Made by a program: the position numbers and the translations under genes | Origin: Inquilinus sp. Marseille-Q2685 | GTDB lineage: Bacteria; Pseudomonadota; Alphaproteobacteria; DSM-16000; Inquilinaceae | NCBI RefSeq assembly: GCF_916619195.1 | Contig: NZ_CAKAKL010000002.1 | Span: forward strand, 186,001 to 250,000 | Reading direction: 5' to 3' | DNA length: 64,000 nt | The notes under the pieces: generated by a model | Told to the model about the DNA's origin: nothing | Database searches by the model: none | What the model saw: the letters and a program-made list of their open reading frames with translations, nothing else | In this document: positions 17,255-27,779 of the stretch, in pieces | Position numbering within the stretch: position 1 is the first letter of the stretch | Layout: every line of letters begins with the position of its first letter

Positions 17255-17982
17255 GCGTCGGGTCCTTTCCGGGCGGCGCGGCCGCGCCGCAGATGATGCA
17301 GCAGGTAGATCGCGACCAGGATGGCGGCGAAGCCGAACCAGGTGATCGCATATTGCAGGTGATCGTTCGGCAGATCGACCTTGGTCTGGCCGCCCAGCGG
17401 ATACCGCGTACGGTCCGGACCGGCCGACTGCTCGACCACCACCGGCGCCGCCCGGTCCCGCCCGGCCGCGGCGGCCATGGCCGGCAGGTCGACCCAGAAC
17501 CACTCATTGGTGGCCGGGCTGTTGTCGGGCTGCATCCAGCCCTGGGGCAAAGGCCGGCGGGCCACGCCCTCGACCGTCACTGTGCCCTCGGGCGGCGGGG
17601 CGTAGGGGGCAGGCCTGCCGTCGGGCCCCAGCGGCACCCAGCCGCGGTTGACCATGACGGCCGGGCCGCCGTCGTCGCGGATCAGCGGCGCGACCACCTG
17701 GATGCCGGCGACGCCGTCATGCACCCGGGCCAGCAGCCGGAAGGCGTGGACGGCGTCGAAGCGGCCGGTGACGGTGACGTGACGGTAGTCGAAGCCGGGG
17801 TCGTCGCCGAGATCGGCGGGCAGCGGCACCGGCGGGGCGGCCAGGCCGTGTTCGATCCGCTCGATCAGGTCGGTCTTCCAGGCCAGGCGCTCGAGCTGCC
17901 AGACGCCGAGCCCGATCATCAGGGCGAGGGCGGGAACCAGGAAGACGGTCGGCCAGAAGTCCGGCCGGAAACGGGAAGCCAT
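17251..17982 (-). CDS. SURF1 family cytochrome oxidase assembly protein
   Basis: 243 residues with the SURF1 topology: an N-terminal helix (PTVFLVPALALMIGLGVWQL, with the conserved GxWQLxR), a periplasmic domain with FDYRHVTVTGRF and VNRGWVP, and a C-terminal helix (HLQYAITWFGFAAILVAIYL). SURF1 helps insert heme a into subunit I of aa3-type oxidase. It lies immediately after DUF983 (10-bp gap) and overlaps the carboxypeptidase start by 4 bases. Start MASRFRPDFW gives the normal short cytosolic tail. Confidence 0.93.
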   Translation of the reverse strand: MASRFRPDFWPTVFLVPALALMIGLGVWQLERLAWKTDLIERIEHGLAAPPVPLPADLGDDPGFDYRHVTVTGRFDAVHAFRLLARVHDGVAGIQVVAPLIRDDGGPAVMVNRGWVPLGPDGRPAPYAPPPEGTVTVEGVARRPLPQGWMQPDNSPATNEWFWVDLPAMAAAAGRDRAAPVVVEQSAGPDRTRYPLGGQTKVDLPNDHLQYAITWFGFAAILVAIYLLHHLRRGRAARKGPDA

Positions 17983-17992
17983 GGCGGGGCTC

Positions 17993-18346
17993 TCACCCGC
18001 CGGTGCGGCGGTGCCGGTACTGCAGCGCCACGACATAGGCCTTGGCGGGGCGGATCAGGATGCCGGTGAGGACGACCAGCAGGACGGCGCCGATGGCGAT
18101 CGGCGCCCAGTCGGGCAGATCGAAGGCGAAGCCGAGCCAGAGCGTCAGCGGCACCACGGTGAAGCCCAGGATGAAGATCAGGAAGACGGCCGGGCCGTCG
18201 CCGGAATCGACCTCAGAGAGGTCGAGGTCGCAGACCGCGCAGCGCTCCGCGACCGTCAGGAAGCCTTTGAACAGGGCGCCCCGGCCGCAGCGCGGGCATT
18301 TGCAGCCCAGCGCCGCGGCCAGGGGAGAGACCGCTCCGGCAGGCAC
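17993..18346 (-). CDS. DUF983 membrane protein
   Basis: 117 residues. The N-terminal part holds paired CxxC motifs (C17/C20 in CPRCGRGALF and C36/C39 in CAVCDLDLS), a probable zinc ribbon. Two transmembrane helices follow (about 54-74 and 81-99). DUF983 genes are common next to ctaE and SURF1 in alphaproteobacteria and are presumed to aid oxidase biogenesis; the mechanism is not established. A GTG start 3 bases after the ctaE stop marks tight co-transcription. Confidence 0.88.
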   Translation of the reverse strand: MPAGAVSPLAAALGCKCPRCGRGALFKGFLTVAERCAVCDLDLSEVDSGDGPAVFLIFILGFTVVPLTLWLGFAFDLPDWAPIAIGAVLLVVLTGILIRPAKAYVVALQYRHRRTGG

Positions 18347-18349
18347 AGG

Positions 18350-19231
18350 CTAGTGCGCCGCGACAGCGCCGCCGTGGCCGCCCCACCAGTAGATCGCGAC
18401 GAACAGGAACAGCCAGACCGCGTCGACGAAGTGCCAGTACCAGGCCGCCGCCTCGAAGCCGAAATGGCTGTCCTTGGTGAAGTCGCCGCGCGCGGTGCGG
18501 AACCAGCACACCGCCAGGAAGATGGTGCCGACCAGCACATGGAAGCCGTGGAAGCCGGTGGCCATGTAGAAGGTCGAGGCGAAGACGCCGTCGCGGAAGC
18601 CGAACTCCGCATGCGTGTATTCGTAGAGCTGGATGCAGGTGAAGATGGCGCCGAGGAGCACGGTGATGCCGAGCGCCTTCGAGGCCTCCTTCATGTTGCC
18701 TTCGACGATCTCGTGATGCGCCCAGGTGACGGTGCAGCCCGACAGCAGCAGCACCAGCGTCATCAGCAGCGGGAAGTGGAAGGCGTCGACCGGGGTGATG
18801 CCCTTGGGCGGCCAGATGCCGCCGGTCGCCTCGACCCGCGCGTATTGCGCCGCCTCGTTGACGAACAGGCTGGAGTCGAAATAGGCCCAGAAGAAGGCGA
18901 CGAAGAACATCACCTCCGAGGCGATGAACAGCATCATGCCGTAGCGCAGGCCCAGCTTCACCACCGGGGTGTGCAGCTTGCGGAAGGTTGCTTCCTTGAT
19001 CACGTCGCGCCACCAGCCGAACATCACGGCCAGGACGCCGAGGAAGCCCGCGATCAGCAGGACCGGCCCCTCGTCATGCATGAACAGGACGCCGCCGATC
19101 GCCATCACGCCGGCCGCGAGCGAGCCGAGCAGAGGCCACGGGCTGGGGTCGACCAGATGATAGGGATGCGGAACCGCATTCAGTTCGTAGCTCGTCTCGT
19201 GCCTGTCGGCATGGACGTCGGTCGTGCTCAT
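18350..19231 (-). CDS. ctaE: Cytochrome c oxidase subunit III
   Basis: 293 residues with seven predicted helices, as in aa3-type subunit III. Diagnostic stretches are HPYHLVDPSPWPLLGSLAAG near the start, FIASEVMFFVAFFWAYF (helix III with the conserved acidic residue), GIWPPKGI and the final HFVDAVWLFLFVAIYWWGG. It stabilises the subunit I/II core and its proton channel. Its gene comes 77 bp after ctaG and 3 bp before the DUF983 gene. Confidence 0.97.
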   Translation of the reverse strand: MSTTDVHADRHETSYELNAVPHPYHLVDPSPWPLLGSLAAGVMAIGGVLFMHDEGPVLLIAGFLGVLAVMFGWWRDVIKEATFRKLHTPVVKLGLRYGMMLFIASEVMFFVAFFWAYFDSSLFVNEAAQYARVEATGGIWPPKGITPVDAFHFPLLMTLVLLLSGCTVTWAHHEIVEGNMKEASKALGITVLLGAIFTCIQLYEYTHAEFGFRDGVFASTFYMATGFHGFHVLVGTIFLAVCWFRTARGDFTKDSHFGFEAAAWYWHFVDAVWLFLFVAIYWWGGHGGAVAAH

Positions 19232-19308
19232 CCTCGTGCCCCTCTCGGTCTCTCGTCCGATCTTCGCTTCGGTGTTCCGCCCTAATCGGTCCGGCTGCCG
19301 GCAGGCCG

Positions 19309-19908
19309 TCAGCCGTCGTTCTTGGCCGCACGATAGTAGGCGGCGACTGCATTCTCCAGCGCCTTCGACCGCTGGCTGTAGAAGGTGTAGGACAGGGTGA
19401 CGGTGCGCACGTCGCTCAGGTTCGGCTGCGCATCCATCGCCGCGTCGACATAGAAGTAGACCGGGAACTCCACCGTCTCGCCCGGCTGGATGATCTGCTC
19501 GGTGAAGCAGAAGCACTGCACCTTCGAGAAGTAGAGGCCGACCTTGTCCGGCGTCACGTTGTAGACCGCCTGGCCGGCGGTCGGTTCCGTGGCGTTGTTG
19601 GTGGCCTGGAAATAGATCAGCGCCGGCTCGCCGAGCCGGACCTCGACCTCGGTCTGCTCGGCCTTGAAGGTCCAGGGCAGGCCGGCATCGGTGTTGGCGA
19701 CGAAGCGGACCCGCACCTTGCGGTCCAGCACCCTGTCGGAGACCGAATCGGCGACCTGGGTGGTGCCGCCATAGCCGGTGACCTGGCAGAACAGCCGGTA
19801 CAGCGGCGCCGAGGCGAAGGCCAGGACGCCCATCGAGAAGGCGACGCCGCACAGCGAGGTCATGATGAGGCGGTTGCGGCGCCGGACCTTCGGGTCGAGC
19901 TCGGCCAT
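19309..19908 (-). CDS. ctaG: Cytochrome c oxidase assembly protein CtaG/Cox11
   Basis: 199 residues: one N-terminal membrane helix (about 15-37) followed by a periplasmic immunoglobulin-like domain. The copper-binding CFCF (C132, C134) and the membrane-proximal C41 are present, as is FVANTDAGLPWTF. CtaG delivers copper to the CuB centre of subunit I. The ATG lies directly after the stop of the coxF-like micro-ORF (stop codon at 19909-19911, start codon at 19906-19908), so the two are coupled. Confidence 0.97.
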   Translation of the reverse strand: MAELDPKVRRRNRLIMTSLCGVAFSMGVLAFASAPLYRLFCQVTGYGGTTQVADSVSDRVLDRKVRVRFVANTDAGLPWTFKAEQTEVEVRLGEPALIYFQATNNATEPTAGQAVYNVTPDKVGLYFSKVQCFCFTEQIIQPGETVEFPVYFYVDAAMDAQPNLSDVRTVTLSYTFYSQRSKALENAVAAYYRAAKNDG

Positions 19909-20061
19909 CTAGCCCCCCTTCATCTTGACGATGGTGATCACGAAGATCAGCACGACCCAGGCGATCAGGCCGAACGCCAGGGCCTTGTTGCGGCCGCGCA
20001 GCCGGCGCCGCGCGTCGGGCGCCGGGGTCTCCGTCGGTCTGGCGGTCGAGCGGACAGCCAT
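19909..20061 (-). CDS. CoxF-like small membrane protein
   Basis: A 50-residue reading frame fills the gap between ctaB and ctaG with no spare base before ctaG. It has a basic N-terminus (RRRLRGRNK, about 18-26), one membrane helix (ALAFGLIAWVVLIFVITIVK) and the short end MKGG. A basic head plus helix ending in a V-x-TIVK motif is what I recall for CoxF, a small oxidase-assembly protein in the same position in rhizobial cta operons. It falls below common length cut-offs. The assignment rests on position and topology. Confidence 0.7.
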   Translation of the reverse strand: MAVRSTARPTETPAPDARRRLRGRNKALAFGLIAWVVLIFVITIVKMKGG

Positions 20062-20062
20062 C

Positions 20063-20995
20063 TCAGAAATGCACCGCGGTGTGGTCGACGATCAGCAGGC
20101 CGAAGATCGCGAACAGGTAGAAGATGGAATAGCCGAACATCTGCTTGGCGGCGCGGTGGTTCGTGGTCGCACCGTCCTCGCGCAGCACCCGCACGGCGCA
20201 GAGGATGAACAGCGCGCCGAGCACGCCGGCGCCGATGCCGTAGGTCAGCCCGGCGGTGCCCACCAGCCAGGGGCCGAGGCCGAGCGGGAACAGGGCGAGC
20301 GTGTAGGCCAGCATCTGGCGCTTGGTCTCGCGCGCGCCGGACACCACCGGCAGCATCGGCACCCCGGCCTTGGCGTATTCCTCGCTGCGGAACAGCGCCA
20401 GCGCCCAGAAATGCGGCGGGGTCCACATGAAGATCAGGGCGAACAGCAGCATCGACGGCACGCTGACATCGCCGGTCACGGCGGCCCAGCCGATCATCGG
20501 CGGGAACGACCCCGCAGCGCCGCCGATCACGATGTTCTGCGGCGTCCGCCGCTTCAGCCACATGGTGTAGACGAAGACGTAGAAGGCCGAGGCGGCAGCC
20601 AGGACCAGGGCGGCGACCCAGTTGACCGCCAGCCCCATCACCAGAACGGAGGCGACCGACAGGAACACGCCGAAGGCCAGCGCCTCGGACGGCGCGATGC
20701 GGCCGCGCACGATCGGCCGGCCGCAGGTCCGGCTCATCACCGCGTCGATGTCGCGGTCGTACCACATGTTGATGGCCCCGGCCGCGCCGGCGCCGACGGC
20801 GATGCACAGCACGGCGGTGGCGGCCAGGACCGGATGCAGATGGCCCGGCGCCGCGATCAGCCCGGCGATGCCGGTGAAGACGACGAGCGTCATCACCCGC
20901 GGCTTCAGAAGCGCGAGATAGTCCTGCCAGGTGGCGCCGCCTTCGGCCTCGGCCGCGGCGGTTCGGGCTGTCCGGTCCAGGGTCACGTCCGACAT
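20063..20995 (-). CDS. ctaB: Heme O synthase (protoheme IX farnesyltransferase)
   Basis: 310 residues, about nine membrane helices. The UbiA-type prenyl-binding motif NMWYDRDIDAVMSRT (N-x3-D-x3-D) and the second loop MWTPPHFWALALFRSEEYAK are present. It farnesylates heme b to heme O, the precursor of heme a for the oxidase. Of two adjacent ATG codons, 20995 has the better spacing from the GAGG site. Its stop is 1 base before the coxF-like start. Confidence 0.96.
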   Translation of the reverse strand: MSDVTLDRTARTAAAEAEGGATWQDYLALLKPRVMTLVVFTGIAGLIAAPGHLHPVLAATAVLCIAVGAGAAGAINMWYDRDIDAVMSRTCGRPIVRGRIAPSEALAFGVFLSVASVLVMGLAVNWVAALVLAAASAFYVFVYTMWLKRRTPQNIVIGGAAGSFPPMIGWAAVTGDVSVPSMLLFALIFMWTPPHFWALALFRSEEYAKAGVPMLPVVSGARETKRQMLAYTLALFPLGLGPWLVGTAGLTYGIGAGVLGALFILCAVRVLREDGATTNHRAAKQMFGYSIFYLFAIFGLLIVDHTAVHF

Positions 20996-21073
20996 CATAA
21001 ACCTCAAGCGGACCGGGCCGCACGGGGGATCCGCGCGGCCCGGCCCGGTCTCCTCTTTTTTCTCAGCCTCGGG

Positions 21074-22759
<1,686 letters not shown>

Positions 22760-22766
22760 TTAGGGG

Positions 22767-23636
22767 TTATTGGCCGGCCTGGGCCAGCTTGGTGCGCGCC
22801 TGCGCCTCGTCCCAGGTCATGGTCAGAAGCTTCGGCTTCTCGGCCGGGTTGGGCCCGACCTTCTCGATGACCCACTTGTCGAAATCCGCGCGGCTGACCG
22901 CGTGCACCTCGATCGGCATGTAGGCGTGGTCGGTGCCGCAGAGCTGCGAGCACTGGCCGTAATAGACGCCCGGCTTGTCGATCCGGACCCAGGTCTCATT
23001 GGTCCGGCCCGGGATCGCGTCCTTCTTCAGGCCGAAGGCGGGCACCGCCCAGGAGTGGATGACGTCGCCGGCCGTGGTCAGGATCTGGATGTCGGTGTCG
23101 ACCGGCAGCACCACCGGGTTGTCGACCGACAGCATCCGCACCTGGTCCGGCTTCAGATCCTCGTCCTTCACCATGTAGCTGGTGTATTCGGCGATCTTCT
23201 GGTCCGGATACTCGTAGCCCCAGTACCACTGGTAGCCATGCGCGATCAGGGTCATCTCGGGATTCGGCGTCCGGTCGCCGGCATAGAGCAGGCGGAAGGA
23301 CGGCACCACGATGACCAGCAGGATCAGGACCGGCGCGACCGTCCAGATCACCTCGATCAGGGTGTTGTGCGCGGTCTTCGACGGCACCGGGTTGCGGTTG
23401 GCGCTGAAGCGCCACATCACATAGACCAGAAGCCCCAGCACGAACACGCTGAGCGCGACGATGATGACCAGGAGCAGGTTGTGGAAGCTCTCCATCTGCT
23501 CCTTGATCGGCGAGGCCGCTTCCTGGAACCCGAGCTGCCAGTTGTGCGGCGGGCCGTCGGCGAAGGCCGCGCCCGTGCCGAGGAGAAGCAGGACCGATGC
23601 GCCTGCCAAGAGTTCACGCAGTCTGCCCGATCGCAT
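22767..23636 (-). CDS. ctaC: Cytochrome c oxidase subunit II
   Basis: 289 residues: a signal peptide (cut near AFA-DG, residue 26), two membrane helices (about 53-75 and 94-115), then the cupredoxin domain. The CuA ligands are complete: H194, C229, C233, H237 and M240 in QCSQLCGTDHAYM. Electron entry from cytochrome c is served by HGYQWYWGYEYP. It is the first gene of the cta operon. Start MRSGRLREL gives a normal signal peptide, unlike the longer frame. Confidence 0.97.
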   Translation of the reverse strand: MRSGRLRELLAGASVLLLLGTGAAFADGPPHNWQLGFQEAASPIKEQMESFHNLLLVIIVALSVFVLGLLVYVMWRFSANRNPVPSKTAHNTLIEVIWTVAPVLILLVIVVPSFRLLYAGDRTPNPEMTLIAHGYQWYWGYEYPDQKIAEYTSYMVKDEDLKPDQVRMLSVDNPVVLPVDTDIQILTTAGDVIHSWAVPAFGLKKDAIPGRTNETWVRIDKPGVYYGQCSQLCGTDHAYMPIEVHAVSRADFDKWVIEKVGPNPAEKPKLLTMTWDEAQARTKLAQAGQ

Positions 23637-23968
23637 GCGGTGCCGCTCTTTCGTTATCGTTGTCGTTCCCACCCATGGCCCGTGCCGGCCTTCGCCGGCA
23701 CCGGACTCCATTCGGCCTTATACCGACGGAACCGCGAGGGTTGAAGCCCCCACGACATCGGGCGCCGCACGAAGCCGGGCCAATCCTGGCAAGGGCGAAA
23801 ATACAGGGCGTTCCGGGGGGCAACAACAGCCCGTACTGCCGCGCCCATCACGCAAATGGTCGCATCCCCTTGGCAGCCCGATTCGGCCGATGCCGGCGAT
23901 CGGGGCTGGCCCCGGCCGGCGGGTGGCACTATCTCTGGAGTCCAGACTCCGCTGACCGGACTCCCGCC
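23637..23968. other. Divergent ctaC/tldD intergenic region
   Basis: The 332 bp between two divergent start codons carry no convincing gene. On the minus strand TATAAG (23717-23722) could be a -10 element for ctaC, about 80 bases before its start, without a good -35. GTGCCGGCCTTCGCCGGCAC (23685-23704) is a perfect palindromic hairpin inside the probable ctaC leader. I see no clear regulator site for tldD. Confidence 0.5.
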
Positions 23969-25402
23969 ATGAGTGTCCTCGACCAGACCGACGACCTGTT
24001 CTTCACCCAGGCCGGGCTCGACCGCGGCCGGCTCGAGCGGCTGGTCGGCGAGGCCCTGCAGGGTGCCGACGACGGCGAGCTGTTCCTGGAATACGTCCAG
24101 TCTGAAGGGCTGAGCTGGGACGACGGCAAGCTGAAGAGCGCCAGCTTCGACACCTCGCAGGGCTTCGGCCTGCGCGCGGTGGCGGGCGAGACCACCGGCT
24201 ACAGCCATGCCTCGACCCTGAGCGAGGACGCAGTGAAGCGGGCGGCGGAGACGGTGCGCGCGGTCCGCGCCGGCCATGGCGGCAGCCTGGCCGAGCCGCC
24301 GCAGGGCACCAACCGCCAGCTCTACACCGACGCCAACCCGCTCTCGGCCGTACCGTTCGAGGCCAAGGTCAAGGTGCTGGCCGAGATCGACGCCTATGCC
24401 CGATCGCGCGATCCGCGGGTGCGCCAGGTCAGCGCCTCGATCAGCGGCAACTGGCAGGCGGTGCGGATCATTCGTGCCGACGGCCGCCACGCCGCCGACA
24501 TCCGACCGCTGGTGCGGGTCAACGTCTCGGTCGTGGTCGGCGACGGCGACCGGATGGAGAGCGGCAGCCACGGCGCCGGCGGGCGCACCGGCTATGATTT
24601 CCATCTCGAGCCGGGGCAGTGGCAGGCGGCGGTGGACGAGGCGCTGCGCCAGGCCCTGGTGCGGCTGGACGCGGTCGAGGCGCCGGCCGGCGAGATGACC
24701 GTGGTGCTCGGCCCCGGCTGGCCCGGCATCCTGCTGCACGAGGCGATCGGGCACGGCCTCGAGGGCGACTTCAACCGCAAGAAGACCTCCGCCTTCTCCG
24801 GCCTGATGGGCCAGCGCGTGGCGGCGCCGGGCGTCACCGTGATCGACGACGGCACCCTGCCGGACCGGCGCGGCAGCCTGACGGTGGACGACGAGGGCAC
24901 GCCGACCCGCAGCACCACGCTGATCGAGGACGGCATCCTGGTCGGCTACATGCAGGACCGGATGAACGCCCGGCTGATGGGCATGGCGCCCACCGGCAAC
25001 GGCCGGCGGCAGAGCCACGCCCACCACCCGATGCCGCGGATGACCAACACCATCATGCTCGGCGGCGGCACCTCGCCGGCCGAGATCCTGGCTTCGGTCA
25101 AGCACGGCCTCTACGCCGTCAACTTCGCCGGCGGCCAGGTCGACATCACCAACGGCAAGTTCGTGTTCTCCGCCTCCGAGGCCTATCTGATCGAGGACGG
25201 CAAGATCGGACCGGCGGTGAAGGGTGCGACCCTGATCGGCAACGGGCCGGACGCGCTGACCAAGGTGTCGATGGTCGGCGACGACATGGCGCTCGACCCC
25301 GGCATCGGCACCTGCGGCAAGGAGGGCCAGGGCGTGCCGGTCGGCGTCGGCCAGCCGACCCTCCGGATCGACGGGCTGACCGTCGGCGGCACCCGCGCAT
25401 GA
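23969..25402 (+). CDS. tldD: Metalloprotease TldD
   Basis: 477 residues. The catalytic HEAIGHGLEGD (257-267) contains the HExxxH zinc motif of the TldD half of the TldD/TldE protease. GFGLRAVAGETTGYSHAS and the C-terminal GVGQPTLRIDGLTVGGTRA are further signatures. The TldD/E heterodimer threads and degrades unfolded peptides and matures microcin- and CcdA-type substrates; tldE is not in this window. tldD divergent from ctaC is a common alphaproteobacterial arrangement. Confidence 0.96.
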   Translation: MSVLDQTDDLFFTQAGLDRGRLERLVGEALQGADDGELFLEYVQSEGLSWDDGKLKSASFDTSQGFGLRAVAGETTGYSHASTLSEDAVKRAAETVRAVRAGHGGSLAEPPQGTNRQLYTDANPLSAVPFEAKVKVLAEIDAYARSRDPRVRQVSASISGNWQAVRIIRADGRHAADIRPLVRVNVSVVVGDGDRMESGSHGAGGRTGYDFHLEPGQWQAAVDEALRQALVRLDAVEAPAGEMTVVLGPGWPGILLHEAIGHGLEGDFNRKKTSAFSGLMGQRVAAPGVTVIDDGTLPDRRGSLTVDDEGTPTRSTTLIEDGILVGYMQDRMNARLMGMAPTGNGRRQSHAHHPMPRMTNTIMLGGGTSPAEILASVKHGLYAVNFAGGQVDITNGKFVFSASEAYLIEDGKIGPAVKGATLIGNGPDALTKVSMVGDDMALDPGIGTCGKEGQGVPVGVGQPTLRIDGLTVGGTRA

Positions 25403-25737
25403 TCGCCGTGATCTTCGAGGTCGAGCCGGCGGAAGGCCGGCTCGACGACTATCTCGACCACGCCGCCCGGCTGCGCCCGGTGCTGGAGCAGATGCCCGGC
25501 TTCATCTCGGTCGAGCGTTTCCGCAGCCTGACGAACCCGGAGAAGCTGCTGTCGCTGTCCTTCTGGGAGGACGAAGACGCGGTGGCACGCTGGCGCAACC
25601 GGGCCGAGCACCGCGCCGCTCAGGCCGCCGGTCGCGCCGGCATCTTCAGCGGCTACCGCCTGCGCATCGCCGCGGTGCTGCGCGACTACGACATGGTCGG
25701 GCGGCGCGAGCAGGCGCCGGCCGATTCGCCGTTCTGA
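25399..25737 (+). CDS. Antibiotic biosynthesis monooxygenase (ABM) domain protein
   Basis: 112 residues of ferredoxin-like ABM fold: MIAVIFEVEPAEGRLDDYLD, then LEQMPGFISVERFRSLTNPE and LLSLSFWEDEDAVARWR. These dimeric small proteins act as monooxygenases or heme/quinone-handling enzymes, and many have unknown roles. The ATG overlaps the tldD stop (ATGA at 25399-25402), so it is translationally coupled to tldD. It converges with the MttB-like gene. Confidence 0.85.
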   Translation: MIAVIFEVEPAEGRLDDYLDHAARLRPVLEQMPGFISVERFRSLTNPEKLLSLSFWEDEDAVARWRNRAEHRAAQAAGRAGIFSGYRLRIAAVLRDYDMVGRREQAPADSPF

Positions 25738-25750
25738 TCGCGGCGCCCGG

Positions 25751-26992
25751 TCACTTCGCGGCGAGGTCGGCCTGGCGGCGCAGCTCCGCCGCCAGTGCTG
25801 GGTCCAGCGGCAAGGGCGGCTCCAGGCCGGCCAATGCGGCGCCGGTGGCCACTGTCAAGGCTTCCGCCTCGCGCCGGAACTTGGCGATGCCGGTGCAGCG
25901 GCCGCTGCCCAGCCAGCCGGCGGCGTGGAGAATGAAATCGGCGCCGCAGGCCAGGGCGGCGGCGGTGGCGCGGCCGCCGTCGGATCCGGCCTGGGCGTCG
26001 TCCAGCCGGGAGGAGGTGACGCCGCCGTCGCCGCGGCCGGGAATGCCGAGCCGGCGGGCCAGCGCCATGGCGCCGTACTGCACCAGGTGCAAGGCCGGGT
26101 CGCCGAACACCGGCACCATGCCGCGCATCGAAAACGGCATGGCGAAGATGCCCATGATCATCGGCGTGCCGGGGCGCCACAGCTGGGCCAGCGCCAGCCC
26201 GGCCAGAACCTCTGCATAGCCCTGGATCAGGGCGCCGGCGACCGTGACCGGCCCGGTCGCGCCCATCATCATGTAGGAGGTGATCAGGCAGCCCTGCCGG
26301 CTCTCGGCGGCCAGACGCAGGCATTTCAGCGGATTGCCCTTGTAGGACAGGGGCGGGGTCGCGTTGATCAGGTGCAGCAGATGGCAGCCGGCCGGCTTGC
26401 CGTCGAGCGGGCCGATCGCGGTCGCCGCGGCGTCGATCACCTGCCGCATCGCCGCGGGGGAGGCGATCGTGCCCATGAACGGCTTGTCCGACAGGGTCAG
26501 ATGGGCGATCGCCATTTCCAGCGGCCGGGCGGCATCCGGCACGTCGGCGATGACGCAGAGCATGTGGCCGGTGTTGGCCAGGCCCGGCGCGGCATGGGCC
26601 ATGGCCACCAGGCGGTGATAGTCGGCGCGGGTGCCGAAGCCGCCGCTGCCGTCCTCCCGCAGGACGTTCGGCGGCCCGTAGACCGGCGCGAGGACCGGGG
26701 GCTCCCCGGCCCCGATCCGGGTGCTGCGGGCCGGGTTGCGGCCGTGCAGCACAAAATGCGCGGGCGCCGTCGCCCGGATGATCTCGCGCAGCCGCGGGCC
26801 GTCCAGGCGCACCCGGTCGCCGTCGACCGCCGCCCCGGCCTGCCGCCACAGCGCCAGGGTCTCGGGATCGTCCTCGAAGCGCAGGCCGGTCTCGGCCAGA
26901 ACGCGGTCGGCGCCGGCCTCGATCCGGTCCAGCGCGGCGTCGTCGAACACGGTGAAGCGGCCCGGCAGGGCATCCAGCGGCTCAACCGGCAT
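25751..26992 (-). CDS. Trimethylamine methyltransferase (MttB) family protein
   Basis: 413 residues. The N-terminal half matches the MttB superfamily: LPGRFTVFDDAALDRIEAGA, a conserved GLRFEDDPETLALW, and PAHFVLHGRNPARS, with PVYGPPNVL next. The later SYKGNPLKCLRLAAESRQGC segment and the glycine-rich RGDGGVTSS fit a TIM barrel. MttB-type enzymes move a methyl group between a quaternary or tertiary amine and a corrinoid protein. This copy is shorter than typical members, has no in-frame amber codon for pyrrolysine, and no corrinoid protein or activase lies nearby. It is the last gene of the speD operon, overlapping the upstream methyltransferase by 11 bases. Its substrate is unknown. Confidence 0.82.
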   Translation of the reverse strand: MPVEPLDALPGRFTVFDDAALDRIEAGADRVLAETGLRFEDDPETLALWRQAGAAVDGDRVRLDGPRLREIIRATAPAHFVLHGRNPARSTRIGAGEPPVLAPVYGPPNVLREDGSGGFGTRADYHRLVAMAHAAPGLANTGHMLCVIADVPDAARPLEMAIAHLTLSDKPFMGTIASPAAMRQVIDAAATAIGPLDGKPAGCHLLHLINATPPLSYKGNPLKCLRLAAESRQGCLITSYMMMGATGPVTVAGALIQGYAEVLAGLALAQLWRPGTPMIMGIFAMPFSMRGMVPVFGDPALHLVQYGAMALARRLGIPGRGDGGVTSSRLDDAQAGSDGGRATAAALACGADFILHAAGWLGSGRCTGIAKFRREAEALTVATGAALAGLEPPLPLDPALAAELRRQADLAAK

Positions 26993-27779
26993 GGCCGAAC
27001 GCCCAGACCATGACGGAGTCGTAATAGGGGTCGCCGGCGATCGGAATCCGGGCCAGGGCCAAGGTCGGCAGCCCCGCCTGTTCGGCGCAGGCCGCGGTCA
27101 GCGCCGGCGACACGTAGCGGTTGTCGTGGCCCTCGCGGTCGATCAGCAGGTCGCTGCGCACCCAGTCGGCGCCGATGAAGCGCCCGCCCGGTGCCAGATT
27201 CGCGGCCGCGGCCGCGAACGCCTCGGCGTAGCGCTCGGCATCCGGCGACAGGCCGAAGCAGCCGATCGCGCTGATCAGGCCGTAGCCGCCGGGCTGTTCC
27301 GGCCCGGCGGGCCAGGGCCGCAGGCAGTCGAACACATGATAGGTCCAAGGCCGGCGGCGGAGGGCCTCGAAATCGGCCTCGGACCGGCCGGCCAGGGCCA
27401 TCGCCTCGCGATAGCAGGGGGGTGTCTCATCGCCGTCCTTGAACGCCTCCAGGACATGCAGGGCTTCCGGCACCAGGTCGCAGACCGACACCTCGTCCGG
27501 CGCTGCCGCCAGGCCGATCGACCAGAACAGCGTGGTCACGCCGGCGCCCAGGTCGATCCAATGCGCCGGCCGGCCGCCATGGTCGCGCAAGGCGGACAGG
27601 ATCTCCTCCGCCCCCTGGCCGGGCATCAGCCGGTCGTTGAAGTAGCGGCTGCGGTAGTCCTCGAAATAGCGCAGCCGCTCCGGGTCCAGGCGGCCGATCT
27701 GCTCCAGCCGCCGATACGACCGGTCCAGGCTTGCATCGGCATCCTTGACCCACCCGCCGATCGCTTCGATCTCAGGCAC
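26982..27779 (-). CDS. SAM-dependent methyltransferase-like protein
   Basis: 265 residues. Motif I of a class I methyltransferase is HWIDLGAGVTTLFWSIGL (73-90), followed by VSVCDLVPEALHVL (motif II), and LAPGGRFIGADWV near 190. The DLGAG...CDLVPEAL pattern and an N-terminal helical lead recall the NNMT/PNMT group of small-molecule N-methyltransferases, but this is a weak likeness. Genes overlap at both ends (8 bases with the MFS gene, 11 with the MttB-like gene). Within the speD operon it could transfer either a methyl group or, from decarboxylated SAM, an aminopropyl group; the fold allows both. Confidence 0.75.
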   Translation of the reverse strand: MPEIEAIGGWVKDADASLDRSYRRLEQIGRLDPERLRYFEDYRSRYFNDRLMPGQGAEEILSALRDHGGRPAHWIDLGAGVTTLFWSIGLAAAPDEVSVCDLVPEALHVLEAFKDGDETPPCYREAMALAGRSEADFEALRRRPWTYHVFDCLRPWPAGPEQPGGYGLISAIGCFGLSPDAERYAEAFAAAAANLAPGGRFIGADWVRSDLLIDREGHDNRYVSPALTAACAEQAGLPTLALARIPIAGDPYYDSVMVWAFGHAG

